From NCBI GenBank assembly GCA_947449765.1, contig CANFSP010000005.1, forward strand, positions 111,278-175,277: a stretch of 64,000 nucleotides of DNA, written 5' to 3'. Below the pieces are notes generated by a model, which saw only the letters and a list, made by a program, of their open reading frames with translations, was not told the DNA's origin and ran no database searches. Made by a program: the position numbers and the translations under genes. This document shows positions 56,693 through 63,870 of the stretch, piece after piece (within the stretch, counting starts at the first letter, position 1; every line of letters begins with the position of its first letter). The stretch is from Actinomycetota bacterium. GTDB lineage: Bacteria > Actinomycetota > Actinomycetes > Actinomycetales > Microbacteriaceae.

Positions 56693-56717
56693 GTTCGCGA
56701 GGCTATGCGTCGCGAAC
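56693..56717. terminator. Hairpin between convergent genes
   Basis: Perfect 8-bp inverted repeat (GTTCGCGA / TCGCGAAC) with a nine-base loop, between the plus-strand SRPBCC-like gene and the minus-strand coiled-coil gene. Position suggests a bidirectional terminator, although neither side has a T-run. Confidence 0.5.
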
Positions 56718-56727
56718 CTAAAACGCT

Positions 56728-57783
56728 CTAGAGATTCTGAACTTCGGACTCGTCCAGTGCTACGAGGGCATCGGGCGACGAGATCGCACGAAGCTGATCG
56801 GCGAACGTGTCCATGCTTTCTTCGAGCTTGCGCCAGTGAGCTAGGCGACCTTCAAGATCAGTGATTGCGACATCCGCCTTTTCGCTGAAGCGCACCGTCA
56901 AGTCTTCGGCACGGGTACGTGCGCGCGAGATGAGGTTTGCGGCTTCGTTGCGGGCGCGGACGAGTAAGTCTTCGGCAAGGTCGCGCGAACGAATCAGATA
57001 CTCCTCGGCTTCGGCACTCAACTCAGCGGCACGGTTCGTGCTCCTGGTGAGACGCTCGTTAGCCTCGGCGGCACTCTGCTGAACTCGAGCCACGGCCTGT
57101 TCGTGAAGGGCCAGTCGTTCGCGCTCGGCAAGGTCGAGAGCCACTTTGATTTCTCGCTCAATGCGGTACTTCTCTCGCTCAGAAATCTGACGCAGAGTCT
57201 GAAGTTCCGTTTTGACGTCCTCAGTTTCCTGGTGGACGAGCGCGCGAATTTCGGAGGCCTCACGTTCCGCTTCGGCGACGACCGTAGCGGCCTTGCGCTG
57301 CGAAATCTCAATGCCGGTGCGTACCTCGTTGTTTTGAGCTTCGCTTTCCATGTTCAGCTCAGAAACAGTCCGCTCGCTCTCGACGCGGAGTTCTTCGGCG
57401 CGACTCTCCGCATCAAAAACAAGTGCTTCGGCGCGCATCCGCGAGGCGCGGGTGATTTGTTCTGCCTCAGCACGAGCGCTCTCACGAAGAATCTGTACTT
57501 CGGCACTGCCGTCTTTGACCATCTTCGCGGCTTGCACTTCAGCAACGCGAAGGGTCTGCTCGAACGCGGAGCCGAGATCTGCGAAAGACGGCTTTGCGTT
57601 GGCGCGGGCGAGCGCTTCGCGCGCTTCTGCTACCTCGCGCGTGAGGCGCTGAGCGGCCTCTTCAGCGGAGACTCTCGCCGACTCGATTTGGCGCAAACGC
57701 GAATCGAAATCTCTGAGCGCCTCATCCACTTCAAGCTGGTCGTAGCCTTGACGGACTGCGCGAAATTTTCTTTTCTCACTCAT
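56728..57783 (-). CDS. DivIVA-like coiled-coil protein 1
   Basis: A 351-residue, almost wholly coiled-coil protein. The N-terminus (KFRAVRQGYDQLEVDEAL) has the RGY-x-x-x-EVD pattern of DivIVA/Wag31-type polar proteins. Near residues 64-84 is KPSFADLGSAFEQTLRVAE, shared with the neighbouring paralog. The rest (about 85-320) is charged and Ala/Glu/Arg-rich, and no membrane segment is seen. Likely a cytoskeletal or polar-growth protein of the DivIVA/FilP kind. It lies 32 bases after its paralog, with GAGGAG before the ATG. Confidence 0.8.
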   Translation of the reverse strand: MSEKRKFRAVRQGYDQLEVDEALRDFDSRLRQIESARVSAEEAAQRLTREVAEAREALARANAKPSFADLGSAFEQTLRVAEVQAAKMVKDGSAEVQILRESARAEAEQITRASRMRAEALVFDAESRAEELRVESERTVSELNMESEAQNNEVRTGIEISQRKAATVVAEAEREASEIRALVHQETEDVKTELQTLRQISEREKYRIEREIKVALDLAERERLALHEQAVARVQQSAAEANERLTRSTNRAAELSAEAEEYLIRSRDLAEDLLVRARNEAANLISRARTRAEDLTVRFSEKADVAITDLEGRLAHWRKLEESMDTFADQLRAISSPDALVALDESEVQNL

Positions 57784-57815
57784 GATTAGGTCTCCTCAGA
57801 GTCGCGACGGCCGCG

Positions 57816-58886
57816 CTACGCTGAATAACTTTCCGGGATGTCGCTGAACAATCTGGGGTCCGGTGCGTCATCCGGCCTGGAGATGGTCCCGCTCAGCTCA
57901 TCGACGAAGTCCCTCAATGCTGCTCGATCGCCATCCAGTTCAGCCAGACGTTCGAGTGTCTCTTGGCGAACGGTCTCTGCGTGAGCGCGGAGCTGGTTTG
58001 CGAGGCTCTGGGCACGTTCATTTGCCCGGGCAATCACGCCGACAGCGGTAGCGCGCGCGCTGGCAACCTGGGCGTTGCCTTCTTCGCGAGAGCGTGCGAG
58101 GAACGCCTCAGCTTCGGAGAGCAATTCGTGCCCACGCGCATCCGTCTCAGCAACCTGAATCTCTGACTCGGCAGAAATTTGAATAATGTACGCCGACGTT
58201 TGCTCGCTCAGACGCTGAGCTTCACGGTCGGACTTCTCCTTCACGGCTTCGATTTCGCGCAGAACACGCTTCTGCTCGCGATCGTTGATTTCACGAAGCT
58301 TGTCGAGCTCGGCACGAGCGACTTCGGTCTCTTTGTTAACCGCTGCCAAAATCTCGATTGCGGCCTGCTCACCGTTTGCTTCGATCTGGCTCGCCTCTTG
58401 GCGTGACTGTTCCAACGCTTCGCGAGAAGCGACCAAGCGTGCCTCGGCATCAGCAACAATCTCTTTCGCCCGCTTCTTGGCCTGGTTGCTAATCTCGTTG
58501 GAGCGACTCTTCGCATCGCTCTCCAACTTGGCACCATGCTTCTTGGCAGACGTAATCAGACGGTCTGCATACTCTTTAGCTGCCTCGCGCATCGACGCAA
58601 CCTCGGCGGTAGCGTCGATGAGGAGTTTGCCTGCCTGCTCTTCAGCGACTCGAAGAGTCTGCTCGAAGGCTGCACCAAGGTCAGAAAACGACGGCTTAGA
58701 AACGAGACGCTTGAGGGCCGCGCGGGCCTCTCGGAGCTCACGGTTCAGTCGCTTGACCGCTTTATCTGCGGCCTCGCGCTCAGCAACTGCGGAATCGATG
58801 CGAGAGGCCATCTGCTCGATGGCACGATCGACGTCAGCGGTCTGATAGCCGCGACGGGACTGCGTGAATTTAGGTGCGTCAGTCAT
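57816..58886 (-). CDS. DivIVA-like coiled-coil protein 2
   Basis: A 356-residue paralog of the next gene. It opens TDAPKFTQSRRGYQTADVDRAI, again DivIVA-like, and shares KPSFSDLGAAFEQTLRVAE near residue 64. The coiled coil continues to about 325, then a short acidic tail (DDAPDPRLFSDIPES). I chose the ATG at 58886 because its N-terminus lines up with the paralog; a GTG at 58910 would add eight residues. A candidate TAGACT -10 box lies upstream on the minus strand at 58977-58972. The 152-base gap to the Nudix gene holds little else. Confidence 0.8.
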   Translation of the reverse strand: MTDAPKFTQSRRGYQTADVDRAIEQMASRIDSAVAEREAADKAVKRLNRELREARAALKRLVSKPSFSDLGAAFEQTLRVAEEQAGKLLIDATAEVASMREAAKEYADRLITSAKKHGAKLESDAKSRSNEISNQAKKRAKEIVADAEARLVASREALEQSRQEASQIEANGEQAAIEILAAVNKETEVARAELDKLREINDREQKRVLREIEAVKEKSDREAQRLSEQTSAYIIQISAESEIQVAETDARGHELLSEAEAFLARSREEGNAQVASARATAVGVIARANERAQSLANQLRAHAETVRQETLERLAELDGDRAALRDFVDELSGTISRPDDAPDPRLFSDIPESYSA

Positions 58887-59038
58887 TCTCACTCGATTGT
58901 TTGTTGGCACGTCACAAAATTGTCGCCAGATTCAGGCGAAATGGAAAGAGGATGGATTCCTCCGAGACCACAGTCTATCCGACAGAATTCACTTCTAAAA
59001 CTAAAACTGGTGAACAAAAACCTCTGCACTCACGCAGG

Positions 59039-59572
59039 TCAGTACAAATGCCCTAGTGAGGCAAGAGCCGCCCGAACCAGCGAACCGCGACCGCCCTCCA
59101 TGTCGTCGAGAATTGCCGGACTCACCGCATCCGCGGGCGACACCCACGTGATCTCGAGGGCATCCTGGCGCGGTTCGCACGTGCCCGTGACCGGTACGAC
59201 AAACGCGAGCGACACAGCGTGCTGGCGGTCATCGAAGAAGGGCGTAATGCCGGGAATAGGGAAATACTCCGCTACGTGAACCGGCGTGGGGCTCACCGGA
59301 AGCTGGGGGAAAGCCATCGGACCGAGGTCCTTCTCGAGGTGCCGAAACAGCGCATCCCGAATCGTCTCGCCGTAGAGTACGCGGCCCGACACGAGCGTGC
59401 GCGTCATGGCGCCATCCGCATTCGCCCGCAGCAGCAGACCCACCTCGGTGACCACACCCAGCCCGTCGATGCGCACCGGAACGGCCTCGACATACAGCAG
59501 GGGAAGCCGACGACGGATGCTCGCCAGCTCGTCATCGCTCAGCCAGCCGGAATTCGGGTCAGGGGTGCGCAC
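59039..59572 (-). CDS. DUF4916 / Nudix-like hydrolase
   Basis: A 177-residue protein that I recognise as the actinobacterial DUF4916 type: LSDDELASIRRRLPLLYVEAVPVR, GLLLRANADG, LEKDLGPMAFPQLPVSPTP and RQHAVSLAFVVPVTG. The segment GRVLYGETIRDALFRHLEKDLG aligns with a Nudix box but has His where the first Glu of the REUXEE core is expected, so hydrolase activity is uncertain. AGAGG lies seven bases before the GTG at 59572; a GTG at 59578 is too close to it. Substrate unknown. Confidence 0.78.
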   Translation of the reverse strand: MRTPDPNSGWLSDDELASIRRRLPLLYVEAVPVRIDGLGVVTEVGLLLRANADGAMTRTLVSGRVLYGETIRDALFRHLEKDLGPMAFPQLPVSPTPVHVAEYFPIPGITPFFDDRQHAVSLAFVVPVTGTCEPRQDALEITWVSPADAVSPAILDDMEGGRGSLVRAALASLGHLY

Positions 59573-59624
59573 GCTCACACCTCTTTCTTACCCCATGAGG
59601 GAGGCATTGTGCGGATGTATCTCG

Positions 59625-60818
59625 TCAGAGAGCTCGTGCGCGCCGTACGACGACGATGAACAGGATGGGGGCAGCCACCGGAACGAGGAATGCGAAAACG
59701 ATGAGAAGCATCATCCCGAGTACCGCCGCGAAGAGAGCACCGGCGGCGATCGCGATGATCCAGGTGATGCCGCGAACCAAGCGAATTGTGGACACCAACC
59801 ACCAGGCGAGCGCCACACCGCCCACGACTGATGAGCCGCGCATCCACGGTTCCATCTCGGCCCAGTCAGGGCCAAACGCGTAAGCGGTCGCCAGCAGGCC
59901 CACAGCGATGACGACCAGCAGTATCGGTGCCCACACCTGCCATCGGGATGTTCGACCGCGAGCCTCACGAATCACCCCGATGGCCAACACGAGTGGCACG
60001 GCTGACACGAACAGCACCTGAAGACCGAGGCCGATCGCGCGCGTGCCGTCGACGCCGAGCCACATGTTGCCGGTGAACGCCACCACAAGACCAAAGACAC
60101 CGATGGCGGTGGAAAGCAGGGTGAGCGCGCTAAACAGAGCGCGAGGAAAGTGGCGAGGAGTAGAGGTAGCGAGCTGTGCAGTTGCGGTGGCCTGGGGTGA
60201 GGCGTTCCGGGCGGCGACCGTCCCGCTTGACGTTACGAGCGCAACAATCGCCACCGCCACGCCCGTGTAAGGAACGAGCAGAGTGGTGCCGACAATCATT
60301 CCCGCAAGGAATCCACCAAGAAGCGAGACCAGCCATCGAAGAGCGAAAGACAACCGGGTACGCAGAAGCAAGACGCGCGCGACGGCGATGCAGGCCACCG
60401 CCCACGCGACGAGTGCCATGAGCGCGAATACGGGCAAGGCGCGCGCAAAAGCACTCTGCGGGGTGCCGGCATCCGCTTCGGAAAATCCCACACCCCACGC
60501 GGTCACGGCAAGTGCGCCACTGATCGTGCCCACGACGGCGAAGCAACCCACGAACCAGGAGTGCCCTGCGGTGGTAAGGCGGCGAGCCACGAGCATCGAG
60601 CAAACGGAAATCGCGGCGAACACGGGTATCACACCGGTCACGAGCAGCCCGATTATCCAGCCAAACCCCGAGTTGACAACCGATGTGCTGAACCACGCCG
60701 TAAGAAAGCCGGCCGCGACGGCCACGCCGATGGTGACGAGTGCGGAGACAATCGCGAGGCGACGAGCGCGTGACGTTACGGGAGCAACTGTTGACATCTC
60801 GGCATTCTCGTTACGCAT
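59625..60818 (-). CDS. Polytopic membrane protein of unknown function
   Basis: A 397-residue hydrophobic protein with about ten to eleven predicted helices and no recognisable motif. A hydrophilic stretch rich in Ala/Thr (about 205-225, SPQATATAQLATSTPRHFPR) divides it into two halves, and the last helices are unusually rich in Val/Ile/Ala. The start is uncertain: I use the ATG at 60818, while a TTG at 60836 and an ATG at 60797 are also in frame and none has a good ribosome-binding site. Confidence 0.7.
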   Translation of the reverse strand: MRNENAEMSTVAPVTSRARRLAIVSALVTIGVAVAAGFLTAWFSTSVVNSGFGWIIGLLVTGVIPVFAAISVCSMLVARRLTTAGHSWFVGCFAVVGTISGALAVTAWGVGFSEADAGTPQSAFARALPVFALMALVAWAVACIAVARVLLLRTRLSFALRWLVSLLGGFLAGMIVGTTLLVPYTGVAVAIVALVTSSGTVAARNASPQATATAQLATSTPRHFPRALFSALTLLSTAIGVFGLVVAFTGNMWLGVDGTRAIGLGLQVLFVSAVPLVLAIGVIREARGRTSRWQVWAPILLVVIAVGLLATAYAFGPDWAEMEPWMRGSSVVGGVALAWWLVSTIRLVRGITWIIAIAAGALFAAVLGMMLLIVFAFLVPVAAPILFIVVVRRARAL

Positions 60819-60843
60819 GGAACTATCTTGACTCAAACGCCAG

Positions 60844-60879
60844 CGGGTCCCGCCAGTCGTTGACGACCGACGAGACCCG
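60844..60879 (-). terminator. Hairpin after the LSNTG surface-protein gene
   Basis: Inverted repeat with arms of about 16 bases. On the minus-strand RNA the three mismatches become G-U pairs, giving a near-continuous stem; on the plus strand they stay mismatched. This strand preference supports a role downstream of the gene ending at 60898. No T-run follows. Confidence 0.5.
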
Positions 60880-60897
60880 TTTGGGTTAGTGCTGAAC

Positions 60898-61626
60898 CTA
60901 CTTTGTGGACGACTGCTTCGCCGCGCGGCGACGAACCATGACGAGCCCAGCTGATCCTGCAGCTACAGCGGCAACACCGAGCAGCGATGCGAAGATAACG
61001 GCGCTCTGGTTCACACCCGTGTTCGACAGCGAGGGAGCAGCTCCCGAATCCGACTCTTCACCAGAGCCACCGGGATCTGGAGCTGGAGGCGTAATCGCGT
61101 CAGTGATGGACAAGCCGGTGGGCATGGTCACGTAGGGAATTCCGGAGAGACTTCCGACGTCTGGCGTGTAGTAGTGGTTAGTGGAATCCACGCAATAAAT
61201 CGCGATGTCAAATGTCGTACCAGATGTAAGTCCCGAATCAGTGAAATCAAACGTTGCCGACACGTTGGTGTCAGTTCCGCGCGTGAAATTGCCCACTCCG
61301 GGACCACTCAACTCGCTGAATCCTACGACCGACAATCCCGCGGGAAGGTAAAAGGGGACGCCTGACGAAGGCGTCACGTAGATTGCCATCGAATATCCCG
61401 GTCCATCCACCGCCAGAGTCGGACCTCCGAGTCCACCCGTGTTGTAGGAACCACACCAGTAGGTGGGGTCTGCCACGGTGACCGTGAGTGTGCCGTTCTC
61501 AGCAACAGTCGTGGTGTCGAGCTGATAAACATCTGTGGCGTAGGCCGGTGCAACGGCCGCCACCGTCAATGCAACGGTCGCGAGGGCTGCCGCCACTGCG
61601 CCAGCCGCAATTTTCTTTGTCAACAT
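60898..61626 (-). CDS. Secreted surface protein with LSNTG sorting-type signal
   Basis: A 242-residue exported protein. The signal peptide (KKIAAGAVAAALATVALTVAA) probably ends at AYA near residue 30. Residues 31-190 form a Thr/Gly-rich beta-type domain with two cysteines (TYWCGSYN and IAIYCVDS), followed by a Pro/Gly/Ser linker. LSNTG at 200-204, a hydrophobic helix and RRR near 233-235 form an LPXTG-like cell-wall anchor with Ser in place of Pro. No sortase is in the window. I start at the ATG at 61626; the upstream extension (to 61746) lies in non-coding sequence. Confidence 0.82.
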   Translation of the reverse strand: MLTKKIAAGAVAAALATVALTVAAVAPAYATDVYQLDTTTVAENGTLTVTVADPTYWCGSYNTGGLGGPTLAVDGPGYSMAIYVTPSSGVPFYLPAGLSVVGFSELSGPGVGNFTRGTDTNVSATFDFTDSGLTSGTTFDIAIYCVDSTNHYYTPDVGSLSGIPYVTMPTGLSITDAITPPAPDPGGSGEESDSGAAPSLSNTGVNQSAVIFASLLGVAAVAAGSAGLVMVRRRAAKQSSTK

Positions 61627-61651
61627 CGTGTGTGTTCGCTTTCTCGTTTGA

Positions 61652-61664
61652 TTAAATGATTTAA
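61652..61664. promoter_or_regulatory. AT-rich palindrome upstream of the surface-protein gene
   Basis: TTAAAT-G-ATTTAA, a perfect 13-base palindrome, 26 bases before the start of the LSNTG protein. It could be an operator or part of the promoter region. Confidence 0.4.
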
Positions 61665-61694
61665 CGACAACTACGAGAATAGTGATTCTTAATC

Positions 61695-61711
61695 CTGTTA
61701 AGCGATAACAG
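61695..61711. promoter_or_regulatory. CTGTTA-N5-TAACAG dyad
   Basis: Perfect 6+6 inverted repeat with a five-base spacer in the gap between the LSNTG gene and marR. It sits next to a TATTCT hexamer on the minus strand that could be a -10 box, so it is placed for an operator. Further along (61714-61739) an ACGCCC/GGGCGT hairpin is followed by T's on the plus strand. I see no gene in 61627-61846. Confidence 0.45.
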
Positions 61712-61846
61712 ACACGCCCTTTTTCGTTCAGATGGGCGTTTTTCACCCGCGTAACGAGGTGAAAGCGAAACTCACGTCGTGAACCGGGTCAATCGCAGCG
61801 AGAAGATCGAGTCGACTGAACCGAGTTTGCCGAGGGTCCGGGCGGC

Positions 61847-62269
61847 CTAGGAGATTTCGAGGATGCGCGTCAGCAGAGAACGCAGTTGTTCTTGCTCGTG
61901 CGGTGATAACGCGCTCGACACTGCGCTCTCGACAGAAACTGCCTCGGCAAGTTGGTCCTTGAGTAGAGCGCCCGCGGGAGTCAGGGTGAGAACCTGAACT
62001 CGCCTATCATCACCCGGCGCGCGCGTCACGAGTCCGCGCTTCACCAAGTCATCGGCCAGACGAGTGACATAGGACTGGTCACACGAGAGCTGGCTAGCCA
62101 GGCAGCCCATCTGCGCCGGTTCGTTGAGAAGAAGGATGGCGCGAGCAAGCGGTGGCGAAACATCGTGTGCCAACACGGCTTGGGCAAAGTCAGCCTTGAC
62201 GCGCTCACCCGTGCGCACGACAAGGGCGGCAAGATTATGCGAGTTTGCCCGGCTGTCGTCCTGTGCCAC
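61847..62269 (-). CDS. MarR-family transcriptional regulator
   Basis: A 140-residue winged-helix regulator. The recognition helix region (GCLASQLSCDQSYVTRLADDL), the wing (GLVTRAPGDDRRVQVLTLTPAG) with the conserved Asp-x-Arg, and dimerisation helices at both ends are typical of MarR. It is divergent from a small membrane protein gene, and the 94-base gap carries three copies of a TTGA/TCAA dyad, which points to autoregulation and control of the neighbour. The GTG start has no Shine-Dalgarno and a TAGACT box six bases upstream. The inducer is unknown. Confidence 0.9.
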   Translation of the reverse strand: MAQDDSRANSHNLAALVVRTGERVKADFAQAVLAHDVSPPLARAILLLNEPAQMGCLASQLSCDQSYVTRLADDLVKRGLVTRAPGDDRRVQVLTLTPAGALLKDQLAEAVSVESAVSSALSPHEQEQLRSLLTRILEIS

Positions 62270-62275
62270 GAAAAC

Positions 62276-62281
62276 AGTCTA
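62276..62281 (-). promoter_or_regulatory. Candidate leaderless -10 box of marR
   Basis: TAGACT on the minus strand, six bases before the GTG at 62269; the same layout as the other two candidate leaderless starts. The flanking operator copies suggest direct repression. Confidence 0.45.
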
Positions 62282-62282
62282 T

Positions 62283-62348
62283 TTGAGTTGTCAACATTTG
62301 AGTTAGTCAAACATTATTGATAGTGTCAGCAATGCTTGAGTTAGTCAA
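62283..62348. promoter_or_regulatory. Three MarR-type operators
   Basis: TTGAGTTGTCAA (62283-62294), TTGAGTTAGTCAA (62298-62310) and TTGAGTTAGTCAA (62336-62348). Each is a TTGA...TCAA dyad, and copies two and three are identical. They cover the divergent promoter region. Confidence 0.75.
62298..62326 (+). promoter_or_regulatory. Promoter of the DUF6069-like gene
   Basis: TTGAGT (62298-62303) and TAGTGT (62321-62326) with a 17-base spacer. The -35 lies inside operator copy two, so a bound MarR protein would block RNA polymerase. Confidence 0.6.
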
Positions 62349-62363
62349 GGAATGGAGAAAACT

Positions 62364-62744
62364 ATGTCAACCACAACGTCCACCGTTTCGTGGAGTCGAG
62401 TCACGCGATTTGCCATCATTGCGGTTATTTCAAACCTCGTTATTTTTGGCATCGGCAGCGTTGCCGGAGCCACGTGGGTAGCCAGCGGGCTCACGATTGC
62501 CTGGTTCATGATTATCGGCGCATCCATCATTCCGATGTTTGCTGCTGCCGGAGTTACCGCATTGCTCGGGCTTGCGTGGAAGAGCTCCGCCAAAATCATG
62601 GCGTGGATCGGACTCATTTTCGCCGTAGTGACCGTACCAGCGGCCTTCTTTGCGACAGAGCAACTTGGCACAGCAATCGCGCTCGGTGCGATGCACGTCG
62701 TCGTCGGAATTTCATGGTTCTTCGGGGTGCGCCCGCGGGCATAG
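62364..62744 (+). CDS. Four-helix membrane protein, DUF6069-like
   Basis: A 126-residue protein with four hydrophobic segments (about 16-36, 43-66, 76-96 and 102-119) and little else; length and layout fit the DUF6069 family of actinobacterial membrane proteins, a match made by eye. The ATG at 62364 has GGAG six bases upstream; an ATG at 62352 is too close to its AGGA. It is divergent from marR with shared operators, so it is probably the regulated output. Efflux or stress function would be a guess. Confidence 0.72.
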   Translation: MSTTTSTVSWSRVTRFAIIAVISNLVIFGIGSVAGATWVASGLTIAWFMIIGASIIPMFAAAGVTALLGLAWKSSAKIMAWIGLIFAVVTVPAAFFATEQLGTAIALGAMHVVVGISWFFGVRPRA

Positions 62745-62828
62745 TCGCAATCCGCGTGAACGCCCAACTAGCGCCGGTCAATAAAGCACGAACTTGTCTA
62801 CCAATCGGGCGCAGCGTGACAGCGCTCA

Positions 62829-63269
62829 TCACGCCTGGATGACGTGACCAGCCTCGTCAATATGCGTGACATGAAGTCGACCGAGGTTGCGCGTGTGCCG
62901 AAATGCCGTTGCGATGTGTAAGAAGTCTCGGTCACATGTGACCAAAACCTGCTCAGCAGAAACTGCGTAGGCTGCAATCACAACGTCGCTAGCACCAACC
63001 GCCCGGTGAAGATTTCTGCGCACCAAAGCCATTTGGATGCGGTGAATCGTCTGAGTCAGCTCTCGCGCATCCAGTTGATAGAACTGCGCCATTTCGTTCT
63101 GCATTTCGGTGAGCTCGGAGGTGTTCCGAGCCGAGAAGCAGTACTCAGCGATGACGGGCGGGCACGTCGAAAAAATGGCACCGGCCTGATCGAGTGCGTC
63201 AATGACAGAGGCAACACCAGAAAATCGGCCGTACTTGTGCCAGACGCTCGTGTCAACGAGATGCGTCAT
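62829..63269 (-). CDS. vapC: VapC-type PIN-domain toxin
   Basis: A 146-residue PIN-domain RNase, the toxin of a type II pair. The acidic site is complete: Asp6 (LVDTSVW), Glu42 (IAEYCFS), Asp95 (GASDVVIAAYA) and Asp113/Asp115 (VTCDRDF). Known VapC proteins cut tRNA or rRNA; the target here cannot be read from sequence. Its ATG overlaps the stop of the antitoxin gene as ATGA, the usual coupling for these pairs. Confidence 0.9.
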   Translation of the reverse strand: MTHLVDTSVWHKYGRFSGVASVIDALDQAGAIFSTCPPVIAEYCFSARNTSELTEMQNEMAQFYQLDARELTQTIHRIQMALVRRNLHRAVGASDVVIAAYAVSAEQVLVTCDRDFLHIATAFRHTRNLGRLHVTHIDEAGHVIQA

Positions 63270-63472
63270 AGCGGATAAGAAATAGTGTCGCCAGAGATTT
63301 CTTCATCGGTGAAAGAACGCTGACCAATGCGGCGAAGGGCGTCTTTCTGACGCGCTTTGGCCAGCAACAGTGCGACTCCTTCGTTGATAACCTCGCGATC
63401 CGTTTTCATGTTGAGGAGCTGTTTGACTTCGCGGATTGCATCTTGGTTCACGTCGACGCTGGTAATTGCCAC
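63266..63472 (-). CDS. vapB: VapB-type antitoxin
   Basis: A 68-residue antitoxin. The N-terminus (AITSVDVNQDAIREVKQLL, then TDREVINEGVALLLAKAR) looks like the VapB form with one DNA-binding strand and two helices; the C-terminal 20 residues (RSFTDEEISGDTISYPL) would wrap the toxin. The GTG start has AAGGAG six bases upstream. An inverted repeat just before it is a likely autoregulatory operator. Confidence 0.87.
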   Translation of the reverse strand: MAITSVDVNQDAIREVKQLLNMKTDREVINEGVALLLAKARQKDALRRIGQRSFTDEEISGDTISYPL

Positions 63473-63481
63473 GGAGGTCTC

Positions 63482-63503
63482 CTTGTATAAAGAGTTATAT
63501 AAG
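63482..63503 (-). promoter_or_regulatory. vapBC operator
   Basis: Inverted repeat CTTGTATAA-AGAG-TTATATAAG with one mismatch, directly upstream of the vapB ribosome-binding site and overlapping a TATAAC-type -10 on the minus strand (TTGCTA lies upstream of it). Position and symmetry fit VapB autorepression. Confidence 0.6.
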
Positions 63504-63686
63504 TCGAGCTAGTTTAGCAAGGATAATCGTGACGTGGCTCGAAGTTATCGACAGGGTGCGGGGTTGGTGGTCCCGGCGAAACAAGTGGGATTTGTCCCCG
63601 GCCTCGAAACCCCGCTCGACGCGATGCGTCTCACGGCTCAGCCGTGGGCCCACCCGGGCGGGGTCACCGACAACCACCAGAGCACA

Positions 63687-63724
63687 ATAAAAATAAGACC
63701 CCCTTTCGGGGGTCTTATTTTTAT
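63687..63724. terminator. Perfect 17-bp hairpin 1
   Basis: Arms of 17 bases (ATAAAAATAAGACCCCC and its exact complement) around a TTTC loop, with A/T-rich outer arms that give a T-run in both directions. Works as a terminator on either strand. It abuts TGGCGGTCCCGGTGG. The 464-base stretch 63473-63936 holds this, hairpin 2, the vapBC promoter and the IS end, and no gene I can support. Confidence 0.82.
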
Positions 63725-63812
63725 GGCGGTCCCGGTGGGAGCCGTCGGCAGTCCTTCCCTCCTGCAGCATTCACTGGATTCTGCAGCCTCCCAAATCCCG
63801 CCAGCAAACACG

Positions 63813-63857
63813 CGCCAATTAGTAAAGCCCCCACAAGGGGGGCTTTACTAATTGGCG
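63813..63857. terminator. Perfect 20-bp hairpin 2
   Basis: Arms of 20 bases (CGCCAATTAGTAAAGCCCCC and its complement) around a five-base loop. The second arm runs into the same 15-base sequence TGGCGGTCCCGGTGG (63853-63867) that follows hairpin 1. On the minus strand that sequence reads like the acceptor end of a tRNA ending in CCA, directly before the hairpin. Confidence 0.8.
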
Positions 63858-63870
63858 GTCCCGGTGGTGT

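Noticed and set aside
61714..61744. Terminator of a plus-strand gene
   Set aside because: The hairpin and T-run are suitable, but no plus-strand gene lies upstream, so it is only noted in the gap description.
63534..63851. 105-codon open frame running through both hairpins
   Set aside because: It crosses two perfect inverted repeats and has no ribosome-binding site; the hairpins explain the sequence better.
63565..63867. Complete tRNA gene
   Set aside because: Only an acceptor-end-like sequence is present; no D-arm, anticodon arm or T-loop could be found on either strand.
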